Assembly: GCA_030824805.1 (NCBI GenBank)
Contig: JAPJRC010000004.1
Coordinates: 1-64,000 of the forward strand
DNA: 64,000 nucleotides
Source: Micavibrio sp.
Lineage (GTDB): Bacteria > Pseudomonadota > Alphaproteobacteria > Micavibrionales > Micavibrionaceae
Direction of reading: 5' to 3'
Positions 25,377-33,847 of the stretch are shown piece by piece (position 1 is the first letter of the stretch; the number at the start of each line of letters is the position of its first letter). Below the pieces are notes generated by a model. That model searched no databases, had not been told where the DNA came from, and was given only the letters and a program-made list of their open reading frames with translations. The translations under genes were made by a program, and so were the position numbers.

Positions 25377-26291
25377 ATGAAAAAATCTCTGCTCAAATCG
25401 ATCGCCGCGGCAACCCTGCTCGCAGCCATTCTCGTTCCTGCCGCTTGCGCCAGCCTCGACAACGAATATGACGAGATCACCGCCGAGCGTATCGCCCGCC
25501 CCGCCTTTATGGTGGAGCGTCGCCTCGAAACCGGCGGGATGGATTTCCAGTTGTGGGAGCGCATGCACCAGGCCCACGCGCCGGCCAACCTCTATATCGA
25601 GGGCGATGGCCAGTCGACCTACCTGAACCGCAATATCAGCGAAGACCCGACGCCGGACAATCCGGTCGGCCTGCATCTTGCCAGCCGCGACAATGCAGAC
25701 AATCTCGTCTATATCTCGCGTCCCTGCATGTTCCGGGAATCGCCGGACGTAGAAAAATGCTCCGACAAATTCTGGAGCACGCGCCGCTTCTCCCCAGAAG
25801 TCCTGGCCGCCTACAACGAGGCGATCGATGAGATCAAAACGCGATACGACATTTCCGAATTCAACCTGATCGGTTATGACGGTGGCGCCAACATAGCGGC
25901 GGCCGTCGCGGCTTCCCGCACGGATATCGCCAGCCTGCGCACTGTGGCCGGAAACCTGAACCCGGATGAGGTGCTCGCCAAGACCGGACAGGAAATAGAC
26001 GCCGACAGCCTGCGCGCCATACAGATAGCACCGAAGCTCGCCGAAACGCCGCAGCACCACTTTATCGGTGTGGGCGATGAAATAACGCCCGCTTCCGTAT
26101 ACCATTCCTACCGTCAGGCCATGGGCCCGTCCGAGTGCGTGCGCTACACCGTTGTGCAGGATGCGGACCATCAGCGCGGCTGGGTCGAGAAATGGCCGGA
26201 ACTGCTGAAGTCCCCGATCGATTGCCCACCGCCCTATGTGCCGGCCCCGTTGCCGCCGCTCCCACCAAGCAAGGACGGTCCAAACAAATAG
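25377..26291 (+). CDS. Alpha/beta-hydrolase-like lipoprotein with Asp at the nucleophile elbow
   Basis: A 304-residue protein with signal peptide and lipobox VPAAC (Cys24). The fold is suggested by FNLIGYDGGANIAAAVAA (residues ~162-179), GVGDEITP near 231-238 and a C-terminal DADHQRGW with His265. In most homologous folds the elbow is G-x-S-x-G; here it is G-Y-D-G-G with Asp168. It may be an Asp-nucleophile enzyme or a catalytically changed relative. The tail is Pro-rich (CPPPYVPAPLPPLPPS). It has its own terminator. Confidence 0.6.
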   Translation: MKKSLLKSIAAATLLAAILVPAACASLDNEYDEITAERIARPAFMVERRLETGGMDFQLWERMHQAHAPANLYIEGDGQSTYLNRNISEDPTPDNPVGLHLASRDNADNLVYISRPCMFRESPDVEKCSDKFWSTRRFSPEVLAAYNEAIDEIKTRYDISEFNLIGYDGGANIAAAVAASRTDIASLRTVAGNLNPDEVLAKTGQEIDADSLRAIQIAPKLAETPQHHFIGVGDEITPASVYHSYRQAMGPSECVRYTVVQDADHQRGWVEKWPELLKSPIDCPPPYVPAPLPPLPPSKDGPNK

Positions 26292-26294
26292 AAC

Positions 26295-26319
26295 AAGCGG
26301 CCTTCGGGCCGCTTTTTTT
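26295..26319 (+). terminator. Terminator after the lipoprotein
   Basis: AAGCGGCC, TTCG tetraloop, GGCCGCTT and a T run, starting 3 nt after the stop codon. Confidence 0.9.
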
Positions 26320-26325
26320 ATAGCC

Positions 26326-26351
26326 GGAACCTGTAAGCGCTGCGTCAGGTT
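26326..26351 (+). promoter_or_regulatory. Putative EcfG-type promoter for the CBS protein
   Basis: GGAAC (26326-26330), 17 nt, GGTT (26348-26351), 35 nt ahead of the ATG at 26387. Same spacing and -10 variant as the site before the alcohol dehydrogenase. Confidence 0.5.
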
Positions 26352-26386
26352 GGCCTTATACCCACCCACACCTCAAGGAGGATATC

Positions 26387-26818
26387 ATGGCAACCAAAGT
26401 AAAAGATTTAATGGAAGCGCATACCGTAATGGTAAGCCCGATGGCAACCCTAGCCGAGGCCGCAAGAATGATGAAAGAAGAAGGATGCGGTTTTTTGCCT
26501 GTTGGCGAGGATAACAAACCGCAAGGCGTTATCACGGACCGCGACATTGTCATACGGTGTATTGCGGACGGTCACGATCCACAAGAAATCAAGGTGCGCG
26601 ATTGCATGACCGAGAGTGTTTGCGCCTGCGGCGAAAAAGAAAGCCTGGAAGAAGCCGCACAGAAAATGAACGACAATGCGGTGAGCCGTCTTGTAGTGCA
26701 AACCATGGACGGAGATATTTGCGGCGTGCTGACGTTCGGACGGATCATACGCAGCAATGACAACAAAAACCAAACCAGCGAAATCGTGCAGTGCGCGACC
26801 GGCAGAGCCGCCGCGTGA
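26387..26818 (+). CDS. CBS-domain pair protein
   Basis: A 143-residue cytoplasmic protein made of two CBS domains: first ~8-66 (AHTVMVSPMATLAEAARMMK, then GVITDRDIVIRC), second ~74-125 (DCMTESVCACGEKESLEEAA, then NAVSRLVV). CBS pairs bind adenine nucleotides and act as sensors. A very strong Shine-Dalgarno (AAGGAGG) precedes the ATG. Stand-alone CBS proteins of this type are often in general-stress regulons, which fits the upstream EcfG-like site. Confidence 0.9.
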   Translation: MATKVKDLMEAHTVMVSPMATLAEAARMMKEEGCGFLPVGEDNKPQGVITDRDIVIRCIADGHDPQEIKVRDCMTESVCACGEKESLEEAAQKMNDNAVSRLVVQTMDGDICGVLTFGRIIRSNDNKNQTSEIVQCATGRAAA

Positions 26819-26844
26819 ATCGTGGTTAACGGCGTTTAAAAAGG

Positions 26845-26870
26845 CGGCCCTTCGGGGCCGTTATTTTTTT
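26845..26870 (+). terminator. Terminator after the CBS gene
   Basis: CGGCCC, TTCG, GGGCCG, then TTATTTTTTT, about 25 nt past the stop codon. Confidence 0.8.
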
Positions 26871-26942
26871 ACAGACCGGCCTTTGCACCAAAGGAATGGT
26901 TTCCTGCGCAGAGCCGTATATACTGTATACAAGGATGCCGGC

Positions 26943-27497
26943 ATGACCCGATTGTTTTCATTTTTCCTGTTTTTGATGCTCGTGGCTCCGCATGCCCATG
27001 CGGCGGAGGCCTATGCGGTGGCGAAGGTAAATCTGCGCGCGGGACCCGATGGTGGGTATCCGGTAGTGGATATACTGAAATCCGGAGAACGGGTTGAACT
27101 TCTCGGCTGCCTCGACGGACACCAATGGTGCGAGGTGGAAACAAACAATGGCGAGCACGGATGGGTCTATGCCCATTATCTCGGAACAAGCTACCAAGGC
27201 AACAGCCTTACCATCATCCAGCGCAACGGGGACGGCCTGAAGATCATCACCTTCAACCCACGCAATTACTGGAGCCAGTATTACCGCACAAAATATTTCT
27301 ACAAGGATCGCGACCGCTGGCTCCCGCCGCACCATCACCACGACGATGATGATGACGACCATGGGCACCACCCGCCTGTAGAACCACGCCCGCCAAAGCC
27401 GGTGAAAGAACCGGAACCGCCGAAATACAAGCCGATGGAAATGCCTTCGCGCAAATCCTACAACCCGCTGTGCCCGATGGGCCAGACGGATTGCTAA
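26943..27497 (+). CDS. Secreted SH3-domain protein with His/Asp-rich segment
   Basis: About 184 residues from ATG 26943, with a signal peptide (~20 residues, ending AHA-AEA). A bacterial SH3 domain follows (KVNLRAGPDGGYPVVDIL, then GWVYAHYL). After residue ~120 comes a histidine/aspartate cluster (HHHHDDDDDDHGHH), a plausible metal-binding tract, then a Pro/Lys-rich tail ending CPMGQTDC. Bacterial SH3 domains often bind peptidoglycan or peptides. The frame stays open for 62 codons upstream, but ATG 26943 with its signal peptide is the sensible start. Confidence 0.75.
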   Translation: MTRLFSFFLFLMLVAPHAHAAEAYAVAKVNLRAGPDGGYPVVDILKSGERVELLGCLDGHQWCEVETNNGEHGWVYAHYLGTSYQGNSLTIIQRNGDGLKIITFNPRNYWSQYYRTKYFYKDRDRWLPPHHHHDDDDDDHGHHPPVEPRPPKPVKEPEPPKYKPMEMPSRKSYNPLCPMGQTDC

Positions 27498-27531
27498 GCG
27501 ACAAGCCGCCATAAATATTGTATAAGGCCGC

Positions 27532-28674
27532 ATGGGCGACATTGGAAACTTTATAGATGCATACACACAAAGTGCCGGAAACGGCACTTTCGTGCGTTTG
27601 AATTTGAATGATTACAAAGGCGCCGAAACCGATTTGAAGAAGATCACAGTGCGCAAGGTTATCATCAAGCGCGCGGAGAAATTTTCATTCACCTATACCT
27701 ATAAAACACGCGATATAACGAAGAATTACGATCTCGCCGAAGCATCGGATATTCTCTCAAGCTATCTTAACAATGGATTCAAAGCGGGAACGTTGCTGAC
27801 CACCGCGTTTGATCTATCCTATCCATCGCTGAAAAAATCGAAAGCCAGCCAGACGGAAACCCCTGCGGCCGATCATGACGTGGCGAAAAAACGCCTCGTG
27901 GCGACGGAAGGAAAATCCTATCTCCATCTTCTGGGCATAACGGACCAGAAAGGCGGCGTGCTCAAAAACGCACAGGACAAATACCGCCAGATCGACAAAT
28001 ATATCGAGATTGTCGGCGGGCTCGTAAAAGACATGCCCGAGGGCCGTATCAGGAATATCGTCGATATGGGATCGGGTAAAGGATATCTCACCTTTGCGTT
28101 GCATGATTATTTAAACGGCCAAGACATAAGGACAAACACCAAGGGCGTTGAATACCGCAAGGACCTTGTCGATCTGTGCAACGACATAGCAAACAAATCA
28201 AACATGGATACACTGTCTTTCGTGCAAGGCACGATCGAGGCGTTCGATGCCACGGACACAGATCTGCTCATCGCGCTGCATGCATGCGATACGGCAACCG
28301 ACGATGCCATCGCCAAAGGCATAAAGGCTGGATCGTCTTTGATCGTTGTCGCGCCGTGCTGTCACAAACAGATCCGCCGCGAAATGGAGGCCGGAAAAAA
28401 GAAAAACGATCTGGAATTCATGACAAAGTACGGCACGCTGCTGGAGCGTCAGGCGGAAATGGCGACGGATGCGATGCGCGGCCTTCTCCTCGAAAACGCC
28501 GGATACACGGTAAAACTGTTCGAATTCATATCGGACGCCCACACGCCGAAAAACGTTATGATTGTGGCCAAAAAGACCGGAAAACCCAGAAAAGATGCGC
28601 TTTCCGAATTCAAAGCCGCAAAAGAATATCTTGGCGTTGCCCGCCATCATCTTGAAACATCGCTCGGTCTCTAA
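27532..28674 (+). CDS. SAM-dependent methyltransferase (METTL25/RRNAD1-like)
   Basis: A 380-residue protein. A Rossmann methyltransferase core is clear from NIVDMGSGKGYLTFALHDYL (motif I, near residue 180), ALHACDTATDDAIAKG and VVAPCCHKQIRREM. The pairing of H-A-C-D-T-A-T-D with A-P-C-C-H-K is diagnostic for the methyltransferase-32 group containing eukaryotic METTL25 and GSTCD. The N-terminal ~140 residues are a separate, unassigned region. Substrate unknown. Confidence 0.85.
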   Translation: MGDIGNFIDAYTQSAGNGTFVRLNLNDYKGAETDLKKITVRKVIIKRAEKFSFTYTYKTRDITKNYDLAEASDILSSYLNNGFKAGTLLTTAFDLSYPSLKKSKASQTETPAADHDVAKKRLVATEGKSYLHLLGITDQKGGVLKNAQDKYRQIDKYIEIVGGLVKDMPEGRIRNIVDMGSGKGYLTFALHDYLNGQDIRTNTKGVEYRKDLVDLCNDIANKSNMDTLSFVQGTIEAFDATDTDLLIALHACDTATDDAIAKGIKAGSSLIVVAPCCHKQIRREMEAGKKKNDLEFMTKYGTLLERQAEMATDAMRGLLLENAGYTVKLFEFISDAHTPKNVMIVAKKTGKPRKDALSEFKAAKEYLGVARHHLETSLGL

Positions 28675-28751
28675 AAGCGGTTAAAAAACCGTAAAGATTG
28701 GCCGCAAGCCGATTTGAGAATTCCTTCACCAAATTTGTATACTTTAAAGGC

Positions 28752-29810
28752 ATGGGACAACCGGATTTCAAGGCATTCCAGGAATTCATGCGCGCCGAAG
28801 GCAACGGCAGCGCCCTCACCATCGTGCGCAGAAACAACAACGCCGAACCCGGTAAAAATTACGTTCATCTCGATCTTGCGGCGTATTCCACAACCAGCGC
28901 CACGGACCAGACGCGCATACGCAATACTGTGGGCGAACATTTGCGCACTGCGGGCGCATCTCAGGACGTGATAATCCAATACAATGATTTCATGGATATG
29001 GCGGCAAGAGAACCGGTGCTCGCAGCGTCTGGCGGCGGCGGTTTGTTCGCACGTGGTCTTGTGATGACAGATGGCCGCTCGATTAGCCAGTCCGCCGAAG
29101 TGGAAGACGTCTTGCAAAGAGATGTCACCGCAAATATGGGACGTCACGATGAATTCGCAAGGGAGAAAGTGCGCCGCCATGAAATCGCGCACGCTACACT
29201 AGACCTTGAAGAACCGGGATCGGATTTTGTCGCGGCGGCGACCATGCTGCGCGACCATCCGGAATCGCGTGCCATGTGGCGCAACGAGGCGGACCTGCGT
29301 CTTGTGTATGGTCTTCAGCGCGGCGTGCCCGCGCTTTCCGATTACGGAGTGGAATGCCACGACGCTATAGAACGCGCGCTCGCCATGACTCCGGCCCAAT
29401 TGAAATCCGCTTCTCTTCAAACATTGCACGCCATCGGCGCGGAATACGACCAGCGGAACGCGCTCAACAGATCGCTCGGCGCGGCCTCACCCGAAGGGCG
29501 TGTGCTCGCAACCATCTCGTCGGCGACCGGCCACGGGATGTACGACCGTTCGTTAAGAAGTCAGTGGGAAGTTGCAGCCCGCGGCGACAGCCCCGAACCC
29601 AACACAGCACTGGAAGGCATGCGCCTCAATGCCTCGACAACGGATGCCATGCTACGCGCGCTGGAGCGATCTCCACCGACAAACCCTGAGGAAAAACGGA
29701 TTTCGGAAGCGTTCAGCCAATCGGTCGCGCGTTTAAGCCAGTATGCAACACCTGAAACGCCTGCCCCGGCAAGCACACCGGCACCGCGACAGCCTGAATT
29801 CGTGCAATAA
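28752..29810 (+). CDS. Hypothetical protein with HEIAH zincin-like motif
   Basis: About 352 residues from ATG 28752 (AAAGG upstream); a TTG at 28698 would add 18 residues. No signal peptide. Residues 143-147 read HEIAH within VRRHEIAHATLDLEEPGSDF, matching the HExxH zinc-metallopeptidase signature; a third ligand is not certain. The C-terminal half is helical, with a Pro/Thr/Ala-rich tail (ETPAPASTPAPRQP) like those of the other lineage-specific plus-strand proteins in this window. No family recognised; a protease role is an inference from one short motif. Confidence 0.55.
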   Translation: MGQPDFKAFQEFMRAEGNGSALTIVRRNNNAEPGKNYVHLDLAAYSTTSATDQTRIRNTVGEHLRTAGASQDVIIQYNDFMDMAAREPVLAASGGGGLFARGLVMTDGRSISQSAEVEDVLQRDVTANMGRHDEFAREKVRRHEIAHATLDLEEPGSDFVAAATMLRDHPESRAMWRNEADLRLVYGLQRGVPALSDYGVECHDAIERALAMTPAQLKSASLQTLHAIGAEYDQRNALNRSLGAASPEGRVLATISSATGHGMYDRSLRSQWEVAARGDSPEPNTALEGMRLNASTTDAMLRALERSPPTNPEEKRISEAFSQSVARLSQYATPETPAPASTPAPRQPEFVQ

Positions 29811-29822
29811 TTTTCTGGAGAA

Positions 29823-29897
<75 letters not shown>

Positions 29898-29960
29898 AGG
29901 CCGATAAGATGCGGGCGAACCTACAATAAAAAATCCGGCCTGTCATCCCCGAAAATCTTT

Positions 29961-29985
29961 AAAAAAACAGGGCCCTGAGGCCCTG
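29961..29985 (-). terminator. Terminator for the outer-membrane barrel gene
   Basis: CAGGGCC (29968-29974) pairs with GGCCCTG (29979-29985); a run of seven A residues at 29961-29967 gives the T tract on the minus strand. It lies 22 nt past the stop codon. Confidence 0.8.
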
Positions 29986-30007
29986 CTTCCGTATTATTTC
30001 CAGTATC

Positions 30008-30616
30008 TTAGAAGTGGTAGGCCACACCGAGGCGCAGATTGTCTTCGTCGGGGTCGACACCGTTTTTGTCTTCATACCAGACGTGGCTGTAATCGAGACG
30101 AACGCCGAAATCACTGAACGCCATGAGCTCGGTTCCAAGACCCAGTTCAAAACCGTCGTGCCATTCGGATTCACCGCCGGCTTCGAATTCGGCGCTGCGG
30201 TAACCGATGATACCGTATGGTTTAAAGCCGAATGTATAGTCATCGACAAAGGACAGGCCGGGACGGAAGTTGATACCCCATTCATTGTCTTTTTCTATGC
30301 CGCCGTCATCCTGATCGGACCAGCCGTAAAAGCCTTCCAGCGAACCGTTGATGCCAAGGCCGATCGTGCTGTCGAGGAGCGTGTCCAGCGAATAGCCGGC
30401 AAAAACACCGTAATCCGCGCCATCCAGATCCGCGCTGCCGCCACCGTCAAAATCGGCATCCGTCCAGCTGTAGCCGCCGTAACCACCAACATAGACGCCG
30501 GAGAGCGGGCTGATCTTGCCTTCTTCCTTGTATGTGGCTTGCTGTTCATATTGTGCTTGGGCCGTGCCGGTCAGCGCGATCAGGGCTGCAGCGGTCAAAA
30601 GGGCGTATTTCTTCAT
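30008..30616 (-). CDS. Outer-membrane beta-barrel protein
   Basis: A 202-residue protein from the preferred ATG 30616, with signal peptide MKKYALLTAAALIALTGTAQ cleaved after AQA. The mature protein alternates glycine-rich and aromatic strands (SGVYVGGYGGYSW, YGVFAGYSLDTL, FKPYGIIGYRSAEF) and ends in LRLGVAYHF, the C-terminal Phe typical of barrels recognised by BamA. It resembles the small Omp25/opacity-type porin family. An upstream in-frame ATG (30679) would add residues ahead of the signal peptide and is rejected. An EcfG-like site is upstream. Confidence 0.85.
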   Translation of the reverse strand: MKKYALLTAAALIALTGTAQAQYEQQATYKEEGKISPLSGVYVGGYGGYSWTDADFDGGGSADLDGADYGVFAGYSLDTLLDSTIGLGINGSLEGFYGWSDQDDGGIEKDNEWGINFRPGLSFVDDYTFGFKPYGIIGYRSAEFEAGGESEWHDGFELGLGTELMAFSDFGVRLDYSHVWYEDKNGVDPDEDNLRLGVAYHF

Positions 30617-30662
30617 GGGAATCTCCAAAAAAGTTACAGGATGGTTACGGAACTGAAACAAT

Positions 30663-30687
30663 AACTGGCCGGAGGCCATTCGGTTCC
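30663..30687 (-). promoter_or_regulatory. Putative EcfG-type promoter for the barrel protein
   Basis: On the minus strand GGAAC (30687-30683), 16 nt, AGTT (30666-30663), 46 nt before ATG 30616. Same element and spacing as the site upstream of the sugar dehydrogenase. Confidence 0.5.
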
Positions 30688-30852
30688 GTCAGCCGGCGGC
30701 TCTATATGGCAGCTTTCGGGATACCGTGACAAATCCGCCACAACCCTGCCAACAAGCGGCCCTAAAAACGGCGGAAAACCCCGTTAAACCCCTTTTCTTA
30801 CAGGGGCGTGATGTCCTATAGTCACCCTGTTTTTACGACAATAGGCAGATTC

Positions 30853-31011
30853 ATGGGCAACAACCTGACCGAACACGGGCGCAAGCTCGCGGAGATCAAG
30901 GCCGCCAAGCGGGCGGAAGCGCTGCGCGCCAATTTGAAACGCCGCAAGGAAAGCGAAGCCGTGAAGGCCGCCAAAGGGGGAAAAGATGCAAAACCTGAAG
31001 ACAGCGAATGA
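30853..31011 (+). CDS. Small basic hypothetical protein (52 aa)
   Basis: Encodes MGNNLTEHGRKLAEIKAAKR and a further 32 mostly Lys/Arg/Ala/Glu residues, ending KPEDSE. It looks like one long charged helix. It overlaps the start of dcd by 26 nt, which suggests coupling. An in-frame ATG at 30808 is possible but less likely. Confidence 0.55.
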   Translation: MGNNLTEHGRKLAEIKAAKRAEALRANLKRRKESEAVKAAKGGKDAKPEDSE

Positions 31012-31615
31012 CGACGAAGTGCGCGCCGCCATGGCCGCGAAAATGCTCCCCGGCATTCTGGCAGATCACCAGATCCGCGATCTTTCGCTGAACGAAGGCA
31101 TGATCGACCCGTTCGTCGAAAAACAAAACCATGACGGCGTTATTTCCTATGGCCTGTCTTCGTACGGTTACGATGCGCGCTGCTCATCCGAATTCAAAAT
31201 TTTCACGAATGTCGACAATGCGATTGTCGATCCCAAAAATTTCTCCGAGAAAAGCTTCGTCGACCGCGACGTCGATGTCTGCATCATCCCGCCGAATTCT
31301 TTCGTGCTGACGCGCTCCGTCGAATATTTCCGCATTCCGAAAGATGTTCTGGTCATCTGCCTCGGAAAATCCACCTACGCGCGTTGCGGGCTGATCGTCA
31401 ACGTGACGCCGCTGGAGCCGGGCTGGGAAGGGCATGTGACACTGGAGATTTCCAACACCACGCCGCTACCGGCGAAAGTGTACGCCAACGAAGGTGTCGC
31501 ACAGTTCCTGTTCTTCAAGGGCTCGGACAAGTGCGAAGTTTCCTATGCCGATCGTGCAGGCAAATATATGGGCCAGCGCGGCGTTACGTTGCCAAGAATG
31601 AAAGACGCACAATAA
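30986..31615 (+). CDS. dcd: dCTP deaminase
   Basis: A 209-residue enzyme deaminating dCTP to dUTP for thymidylate synthesis. GVISYGLSSYGYDARCS, IPPNSFVLTRSVEYFRIP, LGKSTYARCGLIVNVTPLEP (catalytic region) and GWEGHVTLEISNTTPLPAKV are diagnostic. The N-terminus extends about 20 residues beyond the usual MPGILAD-type start, but GGGGG lies 6 nt upstream of ATG 30986. The stop shares a base with the murA ATG (TAATG). Confidence 0.95.
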   Translation: MQNLKTANDDEVRAAMAAKMLPGILADHQIRDLSLNEGMIDPFVEKQNHDGVISYGLSSYGYDARCSSEFKIFTNVDNAIVDPKNFSEKSFVDRDVDVCIIPPNSFVLTRSVEYFRIPKDVLVICLGKSTYARCGLIVNVTPLEPGWEGHVTLEISNTTPLPAKVYANEGVAQFLFFKGSDKCEVSYADRAGKYMGQRGVTLPRMKDAQ

Positions 31616-32991
31616 TGAACCAAGCCAAGATTACCGAGGAAATCATTTCCAGCAGCGAAAAACAAACCAACGCCGAAGGACAGGTCATCGAGATCATCCA
31701 TGGCGAAGTCAAACCATCGAACCTGAACGCACTGCGCGTGCGCGGCGGCAACCGCCTGAAAGGCGATATCAGAATCTCTGGTGCAAAGAATGCTGCGCTT
31801 AAACATATGTGCGCGGCGCTGCTCACCGATCAGGCAATCCAGTTCCAGAACATGCCGATCGCACTCGGTGATGTTCGCACACTGGCGGAACTTCTCGACT
31901 ATCTCGGCATGACGGTGGCGCTGCGCAGCGATGGCGTTGCGATGCTGAAAACACCAAAGATCAAAACCCATGTCGCGCCGTACGACCTCGTGCGCAAGAT
32001 GCGTGCAAGCGTTCTCGTGCTAGGCCCGTTGCTCGCCCGTGAAGGCCAGGCGGATATTTCCATGCCGGGCGGATGCGCCATCGGCACACGACCTGTCGAC
32101 CTGCACCTCAAAGGCTTCGAAGCCATGGGCGCGCAGATCGAACTCGACGGCGGATACATCAAGGCCCGCGCGCCGAAAGGTTTGAAAGGCGCGCATATTA
32201 CGTTCCCGTTCGTGTCCGTGGGCGCGACGGAAAACATCATGATGGCGGCAACGCTGGCGCAGGGTGAGACCATTCTTTCCAACGCCGCGCGTGAGCCGGA
32301 AATCGTCGATCAGGGCAACGCGCTGATCGCCATGGGCGCAAAAATCGAAGGCCTTGGCACATCAGAAATCCGCATTCAGGGCGTAACATCGCTGAACGGC
32401 GTCACCCACAGCTGTATTCCCGACCGTATCGAGACCGGCACCTATATGTGCGCGGTCGGTTTGACCGGCGGTGAAGTGCGTCTGAAAAACACGCGCCTTG
32501 ATTTGCTCTCCGCGCTTGTGGGGCCGCTCATAGGCGCTGGCATGGAAATCAGACAGGACGGCTATGATGTGTTCGTCTACCGCAACGGCAGCAACCTGAA
32601 AGGCATCGACATTATGACCGAGCCTTTCCCAGGCTTCCCGACAGACCTGCAAGCGCAGTTCATGGCGATGATGACGATGTGCAAGGGCGCGGGCATGGTC
32701 ACAGAAACCATTTTCGAAAACCGTTTCATGCACGTGCCTGAGTTGTGCCGCATGGGCGCAGATATCACCGTGCAAGGCAATTCCGCCATCGTGCGCGGCG
32801 TCGAAAAACTGAAAGGCGCGGAAGTGATGGCAACCGATCTTCGCGCATCCGTCGCGCTTGTTCTCGCCGGCCTTGCCGCCGAAGGCGAGACGATCGTCAA
32901 CCGCATCTATCACCTCGAGCGTGGCTATGAAGACATTGTCGGCAAGCTCACGGCCGTGGGCGCGGATATTGAGAGGGTTTCCGAACGTTAA
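31615..32991 (+). CDS. murA: UDP-N-acetylglucosamine 1-carboxyvinyltransferase
   Basis: About 458 residues from ATG 31615, catalysing the first committed step of peptidoglycan synthesis. The N-terminal ~40 residues are an extension. LKGDIRISGAKNAALKHM contains the substrate-binding KN, and the active-site loop PGGCAIGTRPVDLHLKG holds the catalytic Cys (target of fosfomycin). VSVGATENIMMAA, REPEIVDQGNALIAMG and FPTDLQAQFMAMM are typical. The frame is open far upstream into dcd, but the TAATG junction with dcd decides the start. Confidence 0.96.
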   Translation: MNQAKITEEIISSSEKQTNAEGQVIEIIHGEVKPSNLNALRVRGGNRLKGDIRISGAKNAALKHMCAALLTDQAIQFQNMPIALGDVRTLAELLDYLGMTVALRSDGVAMLKTPKIKTHVAPYDLVRKMRASVLVLGPLLAREGQADISMPGGCAIGTRPVDLHLKGFEAMGAQIELDGGYIKARAPKGLKGAHITFPFVSVGATENIMMAATLAQGETILSNAAREPEIVDQGNALIAMGAKIEGLGTSEIRIQGVTSLNGVTHSCIPDRIETGTYMCAVGLTGGEVRLKNTRLDLLSALVGPLIGAGMEIRQDGYDVFVYRNGSNLKGIDIMTEPFPGFPTDLQAQFMAMMTMCKGAGMVTETIFENRFMHVPELCRMGADITVQGNSAIVRGVEKLKGAEVMATDLRASVALVLAGLAAEGETIVNRIYHLERGYEDIVGKLTAVGADIERVSER

Positions 32992-33012
32992 ACATCTTTT
33001 CTAGAGTAGAGT

Positions 33013-33783
33013 ATGGCTGGTAATCTTTTCCTGATGCATGAATTCAATGGCGAGCAAGTAAGCCGCCATTTCGGTGTGGCCCCGCATAACACGCATGACC
33101 GTGCGGCCATGCATTACATGTTCCGCGTCATGAAAGAAGAGATACCCGCAAAGGACCGCGATGGCCTCAAGGAAGTCGCCAACATCACCATCGAGAAAAT
33201 AGAATTCCGGTATGATGTGTACCGCGGCTTCTGCGAGGATTTTTTCCTTGGCAGCCCTTTCGATGAAGAAGCGCTCTCGCTTGCGGTTATCTGCGACGAA
33301 TACGTCAACCACGTCAACGAAGTCGATTACGCAAAACTCGAAGAGATGGATGGGGGTACCGACGAAATACCCCATCGCAATGATGGTTTCAGCGACGAAA
33401 CAGCAAAGATGGCCTGTACGTTCTGGGAAGACGCGTGTTCCTTTGAATCCGGCATCACACGCGGTCAGGAAAACCAATATCCGCCCGAAAGCCTTTTTCT
33501 CGCGCATGTCAACGCGCTGGAAAGCCTGCGCGAACACGAGCAGCGCCGGGACGATTACGAGATCGATGAAATCCGCGAAATCGTGAACGTCGATCTTCCC
33601 AACATGCGTGCCTTTGCCCGTCCCGACACGGATATCGGCCAGCATCTTTTGAAATTCATCGATTATACGGAGCAGGAACTGTCAGTGTATCTGGCACCGC
33701 CCAAGCCCATGCTTCTCCTCCCCGCCCCGCCCGTAAGGCCGCGCCCGGTGCTGACGCTGGTGCCAAGAATGGACAATCCTTAA
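33013..33783 (+). CDS. Hypothetical protein, paralogue of the next gene
   Basis: A 256-residue soluble protein with no recognised family. It parallels the product at 33848-34579: HFGV near the N-terminus, then a helical middle with EDFF and AVICDEY, then a Pro-rich C-terminus (LLLPAPPVRPRPVLTLVPR). The pair is probably a tandem duplication inserted between murA and hisG. It is acidic overall with several aromatic residues. Confidence 0.6.
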   Translation: MAGNLFLMHEFNGEQVSRHFGVAPHNTHDRAAMHYMFRVMKEEIPAKDRDGLKEVANITIEKIEFRYDVYRGFCEDFFLGSPFDEEALSLAVICDEYVNHVNEVDYAKLEEMDGGTDEIPHRNDGFSDETAKMACTFWEDACSFESGITRGQENQYPPESLFLAHVNALESLREHEQRRDDYEIDEIREIVNVDLPNMRAFARPDTDIGQHLLKFIDYTEQELSVYLAPPKPMLLLPAPPVRPRPVLTLVPRMDNP

Positions 33784-33847
33784 AGGAATCTCTATTTTTC
33801 CATAATTATATTGCTTTAAGCCTGTGGATGGCCTATGGTCCTTACCC

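Noticed and set aside
28698..28751. TTG start for the HEIAH protein
   Set aside because: ATG 28752 has a better ribosome-binding site and the extra 18 residues have no supporting feature.
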